5,640 bases of DNA, from positions 1 through 5,640 of the forward strand of contig JAMFRY010000073.1 of assembly GCA_026225015.1 (NCBI GenBank), in the 5' to 3' direction. Of the stretch, positions 1 through 5,640 are shown one piece after another. The notes under the pieces were generated by a model, which made no database searches, had not been told where the DNA came from, and was given only the letters and a program-made list of their open reading frames with translations. The translations under genes were made by a program, and so were the position numbers. The stretch's first letter is position 1; every line of letters begins with the position of its first letter. This DNA is from Alphaproteobacteria bacterium. GTDB lineage: Bacteria; Pseudomonadota; Alphaproteobacteria; Acetobacterales; Acetobacteraceae.

Positions 1-1225
1 CGAGATAGGCCGAGAAATGCGGGGCGAGGCGTTGCGGATTGATGCCGAAACGATCGAGCCCGTAACGGCGTTGGCCGCCATAACCGCCGGCCGGCCTGGC
101 CTCCAGCCTGGCGCTGATGGCCTGCCCCAATGCGGCGGAAAATGGCAGATCGAAATGCGCGTAAATCCGCGCGATTGCCGCCATCGGCGCGGCGGCGAGC
201 GCATCATAATGGATGTGAATCTTGCGGCCGGAATCAATATCGGCGCGCTGATCGAATTGCACCAGGCGTTGGGCGCCTTCGATCCAGCGTTCGGTTACCT
301 GCGCGCCAATTTCGAGCGGATCGATATTCTTCAGAAACGGCCGCCGCAGCACCTCGGTCAAATGCGCGACCGAAGCGAAGACCCGCAACGGATCGCGATG
401 CACCACCACGAAGCGCGCATCCGGATAGATTTTCAGGATCGCATCCAAACAAAAAGAGTGATCCGGACATTTCAGCACCCAGCGGTTGCCGGCCGCTCCA
501 TGTTGCAAAACCTGTAGGAATTTACGATGAAACGCGAAGGCCGCGTCATGGCCCCTGGCGTCGATCCAGGCTTGGTAATCGGGCACGCGGAAGGTGGTGT
601 CGAAGCGCAGGCTCTGGAATACATGCGAGGTGATCTCGCTGCATTCCTGCGGACCATCCGCGTCGATCGGATGCAATTGCGGAAATTCCGGCGAAATGCC
701 GCCGAAGAATTGAAACTGCCGGTTGACGATTTTGGCGCGCCCGTCGCGGCTTGGATCGAAATCGGCATGGCGCGGCTGGGGATAGATGGTCTGCCAGGCG
801 CGCGGCACCAGATTATCGGGATCAAAGGCCAGCAGGCCGTGCAGAAAGGTGGTGCCGCTGCGCGGCAGGCCAAGAACGAATATCGGCGCCGTCACCGGGC
901 TGGCGCCGATGGCTGCATTCACGGCAACCGCCTGCTCCACTTTGGCGGCATTGCGCATCAGCCGGATCAAATCCCATTGCACCGATAGCCGGCCGAACAT
1001 GGTAAGCCGGCTATCCTTGGCCAGCGAGGCGGTGAGCTGCCGCAGCCCTTCCTGCGCGCCGGCGCTAACCGGCACGGCGGCCTTTGCGATCAGCGCATCC
1101 GCCGAAAGATCCGGCAGCAGTTTCTCGGGCGCGATACGCTCGGCCAGCGCGAGTCCGGCCAGAAACGCCCGGAAGGACCAACGCATCGGCGGCGGCATTT
1201 CTGAGGGCGTTTCATCGAGTCTCAT
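1..1225 (-). CDS. Sulfotransferase family protein, C-terminus cut by window edge
   Basis: Probably transfers a sulfuryl group from PAPS to an unidentified acceptor; the acceptor cannot be read from the sequence. The frame is open from the ATG at 1225-1223 down to base 2, giving 408 residues with no stop, so the 3' end lies outside. Residues 114-127 hold the 5'-phosphosulfate-binding loop (FVLGLPRSGTTF, core PRSGTT at 121-126). WVLKCPDHSF followed by FVVVHRDP near 250-279 gives the 3'-phosphate-binding site, with Arg277 and Ser285 eight residues apart as in classical sulfotransferases. The first ~110 residues are a helical-looking N-terminal region common in bacterial Sulfotransfer_3-type proteins; I see no signal peptide, so it is likely cytoplasmic. 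An in-frame TGA at 1240-1238 lies just upstream, and a GAGGG ribosome site sits 9 nt before the ATG. It follows gloA by 23 nt and is likely co-transcribed. Family call is firm; substrate unknown. Confidence 0.9.
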   Translation of the reverse strand, partial: MRLDETPSEMPPPMRWSFRAFLAGLALAERIAPEKLLPDLSADALIAKAAVPVSAGAQEGLRQLTASLAKDSRLTMFGRLSVQWDLIRLMRNAAKVEQAVAVNAAIGASPVTAPIFVLGLPRSGTTFLHGLLAFDPDNLVPRAWQTIYPQPRHADFDPSRDGRAKIVNRQFQFFGGISPEFPQLHPIDADGPQECSEITSHVFQSLRFDTTFRVPDYQAWIDARGHDAAFAFHRKFLQVLQHGAAGNRWVLKCPDHSFCLDAILKIYPDARFVVVHRDPLRVFASVAHLTEVLRRPFLKNIDPLEIGAQVTERWIEGAQRLVQFDQRADIDSGRKIHIHYDALAAAPMAAIARIYAHFDLPFSAALGQAISARLEARPAGGYGGQRRYGLDRFGINPQRLAPHFSAYL

Positions 1226-1234
1226 GCGCGCATG
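1223..1234. repeat. 12-bp perfect palindrome over a start codon
   Basis: CATGCGCGCATG reads the same on both strands and contains the sulfotransferase ATG. On the minus strand it also creates a three-codon frame, ATG CGC GCA, whose TGA overlaps the real start as ATGA. Seen directly; a function is not shown and it may be chance in GC-rich DNA. Confidence 0.5.
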
Positions 1235-1239
1235 CCCTC
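1235..1239 (-). promoter_or_regulatory. Ribosome binding site of the sulfotransferase gene
   Basis: The minus-strand sequence GAGGG lies in the 23-nt gap after gloA, 9 nt before the ATG at 1225. A second, out-of-frame ATG at 1233 is only 1 nt from this motif, too close for initiation, so the spacing supports the start at 1225. Confidence 0.6.
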
Positions 1240-1248
1240 AACCTTATG

Positions 1249-1653
1249 TTACGACGCTTTGCGCTCGATCAGCTCGATCTTGTAGCCATCCGGATCTTCG
1301 ATGAAGGCGATAACCGTTGTCCCGAATTTGACTGGCCCCGGTTCGCGCGTGATTTTGACCCCGGATTTGCGCAGCGCATCGCAGCTTGCATGAATATCCG
1401 GCACGCCAAGGGCAAGATGGCCAAAAGCGGTCCCCAGCTCATAGCCGTCATCCTTGCCCCAATTATAGGTGAGTTCGAGGACGGTATGGGATTCTTCCCC
1501 GCCATAGCCAATGAACGCCAAGCTGTACTTGCCCTCCGCCACTTCTGTTCGCCGCAGCTCCTTCATGCCCAGCAATCCGGTATAGAAATTCACGCTGCTT
1601 TCGAGGTTTTTCACGCGCAGCATGGTGTGCAGATAGGTAAATTTCTCAGCCAT
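1249..1653 (-). CDS. gloA: Lactoylglutathione lyase (glyoxalase I)
   Basis: Isomerises the hemithioacetal of methylglyoxal and glutathione to S-lactoylglutathione, the first step of cytosolic methylglyoxal detoxification. The 134-residue product is nearly the size of E. coli GloA (135) and matches it closely along its whole length: LHTMLRV near the start, FYTGLLGMK, KYSLAFIGYG, ELTYNWG, YELGTAFGH, and EDPDGYKIELIE at the end. Aligned metal ligands are His9, Glu60, His79 and Glu127, the set of the short Ni/Co-activated bacterial class. I chose the ATG at 1653 because GGGGA stands just before it and the protein then begins like its relatives; a TTG 33 nt upstream would overlap lpxI and add a non-conserved leader. 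It lies 22 nt after lpxI and 23 nt before the sulfotransferase, so it is probably part of the lipid A operon, although its chemistry is unrelated to lipid A. Confidence 0.95.
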   Translation of the reverse strand: MAEKFTYLHTMLRVKNLESSVNFYTGLLGMKELRRTEVAEGKYSLAFIGYGGEESHTVLELTYNWGKDDGYELGTAFGHLALGVPDIHASCDALRKSGVKITREPGPVKFGTTVIAFIEDPDGYKIELIERKAS

Positions 1654-1657
1654 GCCA

Positions 1658-1662
1658 TCCCC
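1658..1662 (-). promoter_or_regulatory. Ribosome binding site that decides the gloA start
   Basis: The minus strand reads GGGGA here, with the last G 5 nt before the ATG at 1653. It supports the internal ATG over the upstream TTG at 1686. An out-of-frame ATG at 1658-1656 overlaps the motif and cannot be served by it. Confidence 0.5.
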
Positions 1663-1675
1663 GTTTCGCTTGCGT

Positions 1676-2494
1676 TCATATACCAATCCCGATCACGAAC
1701 AGCCCCGCCGCGTCGGCGGCCGCGACCATTGCCGGCCTGCTGGACAAGATAGTACCGCCGGCCTCGAATGCGATACCCCGCAGGCCGGCCATACTGACAT
1801 TTCTGATGGTCTCCTCGCCGAGCGTGGGCAGATCTGCGCGCCGGTCCTGCCCCGGCTTGGCCAGCTTCACCAGAACCCCGCCCGGCCCTGGCCGCGCCAA
1901 AGCGGGAATGCGTGCGAGCATGGCGTCGGTGCCCTCCACCGCCTCCATGGCCAGCACGATGCCCTGCTGCACCACGCAGGCCTGGCCGATATCGGCGGCC
2001 CCGGCGATTTTCAGCACCGCCACGCCGCGCTCCACATCCGCCATGGCGGCTTCATCCGGAGCGTGGCGCGTGAGCAGACCGGCGGGACCCAGCATATCGG
2101 CCAGGATGTCATGCGCGCCCAGCACCCTGAACCCATCCTCGCTCAGCACCCGGATAATGGCGGCCAGCAGCCCGTCATCTCCGGCGAACGCGGCGCGGCC
2201 GATCCTGGCGAGCAGTTTGGCGCCCTCCGCATCCGGCCTTAGCGCCAGCAAGGAAGGGCGCTTGACCGGCCCGATCATCACCACATCGGCGCAGCCGTTT
2301 TGGCGCAACGTGTTACGGATGGCGCCGATGGCGCCCAAGCGAAAGAAGCGATGCGCAAACGGCGCCACCACCTGGGGTTCGGCGAAGCCATCGATCGCCA
2401 CGATGTACACATCCCGCCCCTGGGCCCGTGCGGAAGCGGCGACGAGGCCGGGCAGATTGCCGCCTCCGGCGATGATGCCCAAAGGACCGGCCAT
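1676..2494 (-). CDS. lpxI: UDP-2,3-diacylglucosamine hydrolase LpxI
   Basis: Hydrolyses UDP-2,3-diacylglucosamine to lipid X and UMP, the fourth lipid A step, in place of LpxH. It is recognised by its N-terminal GIIAGGGNLP motif (residues 6-15 from the chosen start), then GPVKRPS, GDDGLL (about 105-110), GAHDIL (about 126-131), the VVQQGIVLAMEAVEGTDAM region (about 174-192), VKLAKPGQDRRADLPTLG, and FEAGGT, all typical of the two-domain LpxI (DUF1009) family. The start is uncertain. A TTG at 2533 overlaps the lpxA stop as TTGA, an ATG lies at 2509, and another at 2494. I prefer 2494 (272 residues) because the family motif begins within five residues of it and GGGGG lies 8 nt upstream; the 2509 ATG has an equally good G-run. 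It is translated directly after lpxA, the usual place in alphaproteobacteria, but lpxB does not follow. Confidence 0.92.
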   Translation of the reverse strand: MAGPLGIIAGGGNLPGLVAASARAQGRDVYIVAIDGFAEPQVVAPFAHRFFRLGAIGAIRNTLRQNGCADVVMIGPVKRPSLLALRPDAEGAKLLARIGRAAFAGDDGLLAAIIRVLSEDGFRVLGAHDILADMLGPAGLLTRHAPDEAAMADVERGVAVLKIAGAADIGQACVVQQGIVLAMEAVEGTDAMLARIPALARPGPGGVLVKLAKPGQDRRADLPTLGEETIRNVSMAGLRGIAFEAGGTILSSRPAMVAAADAAGLFVIGIGI

Positions 2495-2524
2495 GGGTTC
2501 AGCCCCCATCGCTTCAGCCCCCCA
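2495..2524 (-). repeat. Imperfect 15-bp tandem duplication at the lpxI start region
   Basis: Two adjacent 15-bp units (2524-2510 and 2509-2495, minus strand) agree at 11 of 15 positions and share GGGGGCTGAA. Each presents a G-run 8 nt before an ATG, at 2509 and 2494. This duplicates a possible initiation module and is why the lpxI start is ambiguous. Confidence 0.5.
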
Positions 2525-2529
2525 CTGCT

Positions 2530-3336
2530 TCAATCTTCGTCTTCACCCGTGGCGCGCGACAGCGTGGTGATCAGCCCATGCCGGCTGGGGGTGGCGATGA
2601 AGGCCAGCATTTCACCGACATAGCGGTTCCCGGCGAATCGTTCCGCAGCCGCCGCGACGCGTTCGGCAAACAGGCCGGGTCCGGCGAAGATGAATTTATA
2701 GGCCTGGCGAACCTCGTGCAGCCCGGCTCTATCCAATCCCCGCCGGCGCAGACCAACGATATTGAGGCCGACCAGCCGCGCCCGCGGCCCGAACACGGAG
2801 GCATAGGGCACAACATCGGCCGTGACGCCGGTAACGCCGCCGACAAAGGCGCCGGCGCCGATGCGCACGAATTGCAGCACGGCGGCTGAACCGCCGATCA
2901 CCGCGCGATCGCCTACCGAGACATGGCCGCCCAGCACCACGTTATTGGACATGATGACGTTGTCGCCGACCTCGCAGTCATGGGCGACATGCACCACCGC
3001 CATCAGCAGGCAATCCGCACCGATGCGGGTGATCGCGCTGCCGGTGAACGTGCCGCGATGGATCGAACAATGCTCCCGAATGACCGTCCGCGCACCGATG
3101 ATGGTTTGCGTCGGCTCGCCTTTATATTTCAAATCCTGCGGCGCCAGGCCGATGGTCGCGAAAGGGAAGATTTTCGCGCCGGTCTCGACCCGGGTATGGC
3201 CGTCGATCGCGACATGCGAGACCAGCTCGACATCGTTCTCCAGCACCACATCGCGGCCGATGGTGCAGAACGGGCCGATTTTCACGCCTTCGCCCAACCT
3301 GGCGCCGGGATCGATGATGGAAGATGGGTGGATCAT
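2530..3336 (-). CDS. lpxA: UDP-N-acetylglucosamine 3-O-acyltransferase LpxA
   Basis: Transfers a 3-hydroxyacyl chain from ACP to the 3-OH of UDP-GlcNAc, the first committed step of lipid A synthesis, as a cytoplasmic trimer. The 268-residue protein (E. coli: 262) has a hexapeptide-repeat left-handed beta-helix over about residues 1-185 and a helical C-terminal domain. Diagnostic stretches are APQDLKYKGEPT (65-76), IHRGT (92-96), and VVHVAHD (114-120) with catalytic His119 (E. coli His125) and His116 (His122), followed by NIVGLRRRGL. Gly167 in the VGG motif aligns with E. coli Gly173, the acyl-length ruler, so a long hydroxyacyl donor is the simplest prediction. Leu154 stands where E. coli has His160. 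The ATG overlaps the fabZ stop as ATGA, implying translational coupling; AGGTGG lies 4 nt upstream, inside fabZ. Confidence 0.97.
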   Translation of the reverse strand: MIHPSSIIDPGARLGEGVKIGPFCTIGRDVVLENDVELVSHVAIDGHTRVETGAKIFPFATIGLAPQDLKYKGEPTQTIIGARTVIREHCSIHRGTFTGSAITRIGADCLLMAVVHVAHDCEVGDNVIMSNNVVLGGHVSVGDRAVIGGSAAVLQFVRIGAGAFVGGVTGVTADVVPYASVFGPRARLVGLNIVGLRRRGLDRAGLHEVRQAYKFIFAGPGLFAERVAAAAERFAGNRYVGEMLAFIATPSRHGLITTLSRATGEDED

Positions 3337-3980
3337 CCGGCCACCTGCGCGCCGTTGGGCGGCGTTCCGTCTGGCGCTCCCGCGTTGCCCTGCTCGTCCT
3401 TGATCATGGCGGTGAAACTGGCTTCCGCCACCAGCACACCGTTAACCTTGGCCTGCCCATCGAAACGCCAGACCGTGCCGCGCTGGCGACTTTTGACGAC
3501 ATGGATACGCAGCTGGTCACCGGGAAGCACCGGCCGACGAAATTTGGCATAGTCGATCGACATGAAATAGACGATCGGTATCGCCGTGCCGGGGGCCAGG
3601 GTCTCGATCACCAAAGCGGCTGCCGTCTGCGCCATGCTCTCGACGATCAGCACGCCCGGCATGATCGGGTGGCCAGGGAAATGCCCGAGAAAGAAGTTCT
3701 CGTTCACCGTCACGTTCTTGATGCCGATTGCGGAATGGCCCCGCCGCACCTCGACCAGCCGGTCAACCAGCAGAAACGGGTAGCGATGCGGGAGCATGGT
3801 CATCAGCTGGCTGGCTTCGATGACCTCGATGTCGATCGGCGGAAGCTGGCCCGGTGCTCCCGAGTCGGGTGTTCCCAAGTCAGGTGTTCCCAAGTCGGGT
3901 GTTCCCAAGTCGGGCGCTTCCGGGGCCGGCGCTTCGGTCGCCCGCGCTGCGGAGCTGTGCGTGTCGAATGTATCGTCCAT
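3333..3980 (-). CDS. fabZ: 3-hydroxyacyl-ACP dehydratase FabZ with extended termini
   Basis: Dehydrates 3-hydroxyacyl-ACP to trans-2-enoyl-ACP in fatty acid elongation, drawing on the same hydroxyacyl-ACP pool as LpxA and LpxD. The hot-dog-fold core spans about residues 48-195: LPHRYPFLLVDR (63-74), NVTVNENFFLGHFPGHPIMPG with catalytic His100, VLIVESMAQ with catalytic Glu114, then FRRPVLPGDQ. At 215 residues it is about 60 longer than E. coli FabZ (151). Most of the excess is an acidic, Pro/Gly-rich N-terminal leader with a five-residue repeat (P-D-L-G-T type, about 22-42), encoded by a 15-bp minisatellite. There is also a short Gly/Pro-rich tail. The ATG at 3980 is kept because the next ATG (Met60) would remove conserved core helix sequence, although TTG codons inside the repeat are conceivable starts. 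It follows lpxD by 5 nt, with a weak GGA as the only ribosome-site candidate. Confidence 0.95.
   Translation of the reverse strand: MDDTFDTHSSAARATEAPAPEAPDLGTPDLGTPDLGTPDSGAPGQLPPIDIEVIEASQLMTMLPHRYPFLLVDRLVEVRRGHSAIGIKNVTVNENFFLGHFPGHPIMPGVLIVESMAQTAAALVIETLAPGTAIPIVYFMSIDYAKFRRPVLPGDQLRIHVVKSRQRGTVWRFDGQAKVNGVLVAEASFTAMIKDEQGNAGAPDGTPPNGAQVAG
3861..3920. repeat. In-frame 15-bp minisatellite inside fabZ
   Basis: Four tandem 15-bp units start at 3861, 3876, 3891 and 3906; the plus-strand consensus is caagtcgggtgttcc. The two middle units differ at one base and the outer two at one to three. A degenerate fifth unit (about 10/15) precedes at 3846-3860. Because the period is 15 bp, gain or loss of a unit keeps the fabZ frame and changes the leader by five residues. 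Confidence 0.9.
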
Positions 3981-3985
3981 CTCGG

Positions 3986-5092
3986 TTATTCCGCCGTGTC
4001 CTTTTTCGCAGATTTACGCCCCGCTTGCGCCAGTTTCCGGAGCGTCACCACTTCCCGGAGATACAGCTTCGATGGCTGCGCCGGCGAGCCGAGCACTTCG
4101 GCGCCGGCAGCCACATCCGCCATGACGCCCGATTGCGCGCCGATTCGCGCCCGCTTGCCGATATTGAGGTGCCCGGTAAGCCCGGCTTGGGCGGCGATCA
4201 TAACCTGTTCGCCGATGATCGTCGAACCGGAAATTCCCGCCTGCGCCACGATCACGGTCCCGTTGCCGATCTGCACATTATGCCCGATCTGCACCAGATT
4301 GTCGATGTGAACGCCGGCTCCGATTACCGTATCCTGCGCCGAGCCGCGATCGATCGTGCAATTGGCGCCGATTTCCGCACCATCGCCGATAATCACGCGT
4401 CCCAGCTGCGGGACCGGGACAAAAACGGTTTGAGTGATGGCAAAGCCGAAGCCATCCTGGCCGATCCGCGCGCCGGGATAGATCACCACATGATCGCCAA
4501 GCACGGCATGCGACAGCGTGACATGGGCGTGAATCCGGCAAAACCGTCCCACCACCACGCCCTCGCCGATCACCGCGAGCGGTCCGATAATGCTGCCCTG
4601 CCCGATAATGGCGCCGCCGCCGATAACCGCGCCGGCAGCGATTTCCGCGCCGGGACCGATGACCGCGCTGCCTTCCACGATGGCGCTGGCATGGATGCCG
4701 GGATTTGCCTCGACCGGCGGATGAAACAGCGCCGTAACCCTGGCCCAGCCGAGATAAGGCTCCGACGTTACGATCGCCACCGCCGTTGCCGGTACGCGGC
4801 GCAGGAAATCCGGATGCACGATCACCGCGCCGGCCCGGGTGCCATCCAGCGCCCGGGCATAGCGGCGGTTATCCAGGAAGCTGACATCCTCCGGCCCGGC
4901 CGTTTGCAATGGCGCCACGCCGCTTATCAGCCGGTCCTGGCCCCCGCTTGCGGCCTGGCCGGCCAGCACGGCATTCGCGGCCTTGGCGATGACGCTTAAA
5001 CGATGCGGTCCGGTGCGCTTGAAAAACCGCGAATCACCGGGTTTTGCCAAGGCAGGCGCTGCCGCATCCTCGGAGCTTGCCATGGTGTTCAT
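3986..5092 (-). CDS. lpxD: UDP-3-O-acylglucosamine N-acyltransferase LpxD
   Basis: Adds the N-linked 3-hydroxyacyl chain from ACP to UDP-3-O-acyl-glucosamine, the third lipid A step, as a cytoplasmic trimer. The 368-residue protein (E. coli: 341) has an N-terminal uridine-binding domain with the F-x-x-N-x-x-Y pattern at Phe72, Asn75 and Tyr78. A long hexapeptide-repeat beta-helix follows (about 130-325), then a C-terminal helix. GRVIIGDGAEIGANCTIDRG (231-250) and NLVQIGHN carry catalytic His271 (E. coli His239). His308 in LTGH matches E. coli His276, with the same 37-residue spacing. The N-terminus is about 26 residues longer than E. coli, in a form (FF...GP) seen in alphaproteobacterial LpxD. 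The ATG at 5092 is 20 nt after the skp stop; an in-frame ATG three codons later (5083) is an alternative. No strong ribosome site is seen for either. Confidence 0.96.
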   Translation of the reverse strand: MNTMASSEDAAAPALAKPGDSRFFKRTGPHRLSVIAKAANAVLAGQAASGGQDRLISGVAPLQTAGPEDVSFLDNRRYARALDGTRAGAVIVHPDFLRRVPATAVAIVTSEPYLGWARVTALFHPPVEANPGIHASAIVEGSAVIGPGAEIAAGAVIGGGAIIGQGSIIGPLAVIGEGVVVGRFCRIHAHVTLSHAVLGDHVVIYPGARIGQDGFGFAITQTVFVPVPQLGRVIIGDGAEIGANCTIDRGSAQDTVIGAGVHIDNLVQIGHNVQIGNGTVIVAQAGISGSTIIGEQVMIAAQAGLTGHLNIGKRARIGAQSGVMADVAAGAEVLGSPAQPSKLYLREVVTLRKLAQAGRKSAKKDTAE

Positions 5093-5112
5093 GCCGCGTG
5101 TTCATCCAGCGC

Positions 5113-5640
5113 CTATTGGCCGTCGCCCTGATCCTGACCATCGCCTTGGCCGGCGCCCCCCTGCCCGGCCCCTTGGGCCGCTACATTGGCCAGAATGCCG
5201 GGCGTCACCACGCTGGGCGGCACCTTGACGGAAGGCAGCAATTTATTGAGCTGGGCGGCGACATCGGAGGTGATGTCGAAGGCGCTGATGTTCAAAGCCA
5301 CCTGCTCGCGATGCAGAATCAGGTTCATGCCTCGCGCCTGGGCCTGCTGGCGGATCACCGCGATCAGCGTGGCCTCGATCTGCCCGAGAGCGGCCTGACC
5401 GGAGTTCTGAATGGCCTGGTTGCGGGCCTGGAATTTCGTCTGGGTCTCGGCGATTTCGTTTTGCAGCGCCTGCTCCTTGGCTTCAAGCTGCGCGTCTGTC
5501 AGCTTCGACCGCTGCGCCGCAATCGCCTGCTGCTCGGCCTGGATCCTTGCCCGGGCCTTTTCCGCATCGGCCTCGAGCGCTGCCTGACGGCCATGAATGA
5601 TCGTCTGCACGCCCTGCGCAGCGGTGGATTTCTGCATCAC
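5113..5640 (-). CDS. skp: OmpH/Skp family periplasmic chaperone, N-terminus outside the window
   Basis: Periplasmic chaperone that holds unfolded outer-membrane proteins between the Sec translocon and the BAM complex, normally as a trimer with coiled-coil tentacles. The visible 175 codons run into the window edge. The signal peptide and first beta strand must lie beyond 5640, and the GTG at the edge is probably an internal Val codon. The visible part begins with the family's MQKSTAAQGVQ-like segment. It continues as a charged Ala/Gln/Glu/Lys-rich helical hairpin (about residues 15-105) and ends with the returning strand region ARGMNLILHREQVALNISAFDIT followed by VAAQLNKLLP. After that comes a Gly/Gln/Asp-rich tail of about 19 residues (5172-5116), longer than usual and without a recognisable role. 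It sits 20 nt before lpxD, the widespread bamA-skp-lpxD-fabZ-lpxA order. The family assignment is firm; the symbol rests on family and position. Confidence 0.9.
   Translation of the reverse strand: MMQKSTAAQGVQTIIHGRQAALEADAEKARARIQAEQQAIAAQRSKLTDAQLEAKEQALQNEIAETQTKFQARNQAIQNSGQAALGQIEATLIAVIRQQAQARGMNLILHREQVALNISAFDITSDVAAQLNKLLPSVKVPPSVVTPGILANVAAQGAGQGGAGQGDGQDQGDGQ

Noticed and set aside
472..873. 133-codon minus-strand frame inside the sulfotransferase
   Set aside because: It is a different frame of the same strand. The sulfotransferase frame carries both PAPS-binding motifs and stays open through this stretch, so this one is a shadow.
17..1304. Several overlapping plus-strand open frames at the window start
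   Set aside because: They lie opposite the sulfotransferase, are Arg/Ala-rich and lack any family signature; none has convincing start signals.
1806..2570. 254-codon open frame on the plus strand opposite lpxI
   Set aside because: Composition is Ser/Ala/Pro-rich with no motif, and the minus strand holds an unmistakable LpxI. It is a shadow frame.
3981..3985. Possible promoter or terminator between lpxD and fabZ, and in the other gaps
   Set aside because: Gaps are 5 to 23 nt or overlaps. None holds a stem-loop followed by a T-run or recognisable -35/-10 boxes, so internal punctuation is not supported.
3854..4999. Long open frame on the plus strand opposite lpxD and fabZ
   Set aside because: It is Arg/His/Asp-rich with no recognisable domain, and lies antisense to two clear enzymes. 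In GC-rich DNA, such open frames arise from the codon use of the opposite strand.
3986..5092. Hexapeptide periodicity in lpxD and lpxA as a possible DNA repeat array
   Set aside because: The periodicity is the protein-level beta-helix repeat of these acyltransferases; the DNA units are not near-identical.
1..5640. A novel defence, mobile or biosynthetic system
   Set aside because: All genes except the sulfotransferase have well-known housekeeping roles, and no integrase, transposase, toxin or defence domain is present.

Overview
This GC-rich window looks like a chromosomal segment of an alphaproteobacterium, most likely from the Acetobacteraceae/Rhodospirillales side. That lineage is an inference from three things: LpxI is used for the fourth lipid A step, the gene order is skp-lpxD-fabZ-lpxA, and the proteins are Ala/Gly-rich. 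No RNA gene, insertion sequence, CRISPR array or convincing terminator is visible. All real genes lie on the minus strand and are packed end to end, so the window is almost certainly part of one transcription unit read from position 5640 towards position 1.

In order of transcription: the 3' part of skp/ompH (5640-5113, periplasmic outer-membrane-protein chaperone, N-terminus beyond the window); lpxD (5092-3986, UDP-3-O-acyl-glucosamine N-acyltransferase); fabZ (3980-3333, 3-hydroxyacyl-ACP dehydratase with an unusual repeat-bearing N-terminal extension); lpxA (3336-2530, UDP-GlcNAc 3-O-acyltransferase); lpxI (about 2494-1676, UDP-2,3-diacylglucosamine hydrolase); gloA (1653-1249, metal-dependent glyoxalase I); and a sulfotransferase-family gene (1225 to beyond position 1), open to the window edge. 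Junctions are tight: a 20-nt gap, a 5-nt gap, a 4-nt ATGA overlap, an overlap or short gap at lpxA/lpxI depending on the lpxI start, a 22-nt gap and a 23-nt gap.

The first five genes form a coherent outer-membrane module. FabZ and LpxA/LpxD compete for the same 3-hydroxyacyl-ACP pool. LpxA and LpxD add the two primary acyl chains, LpxI releases UMP to give lipid X, and Skp escorts outer-membrane proteins. The last two genes are less expected. In Caulobacter-type clusters lpxI is followed by lpxB; here that place is taken by a glyoxalase and a sulfotransferase. Whether the sulfotransferase modifies a cell-envelope lipid or glycan is open.

I do not see an undescribed multi-gene system. The points most worth a second look are the sulfotransferase at the end of a lipid A operon, an in-frame 15-bp minisatellite in fabZ, and a Leu at the LpxA position where E. 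coli has His160.
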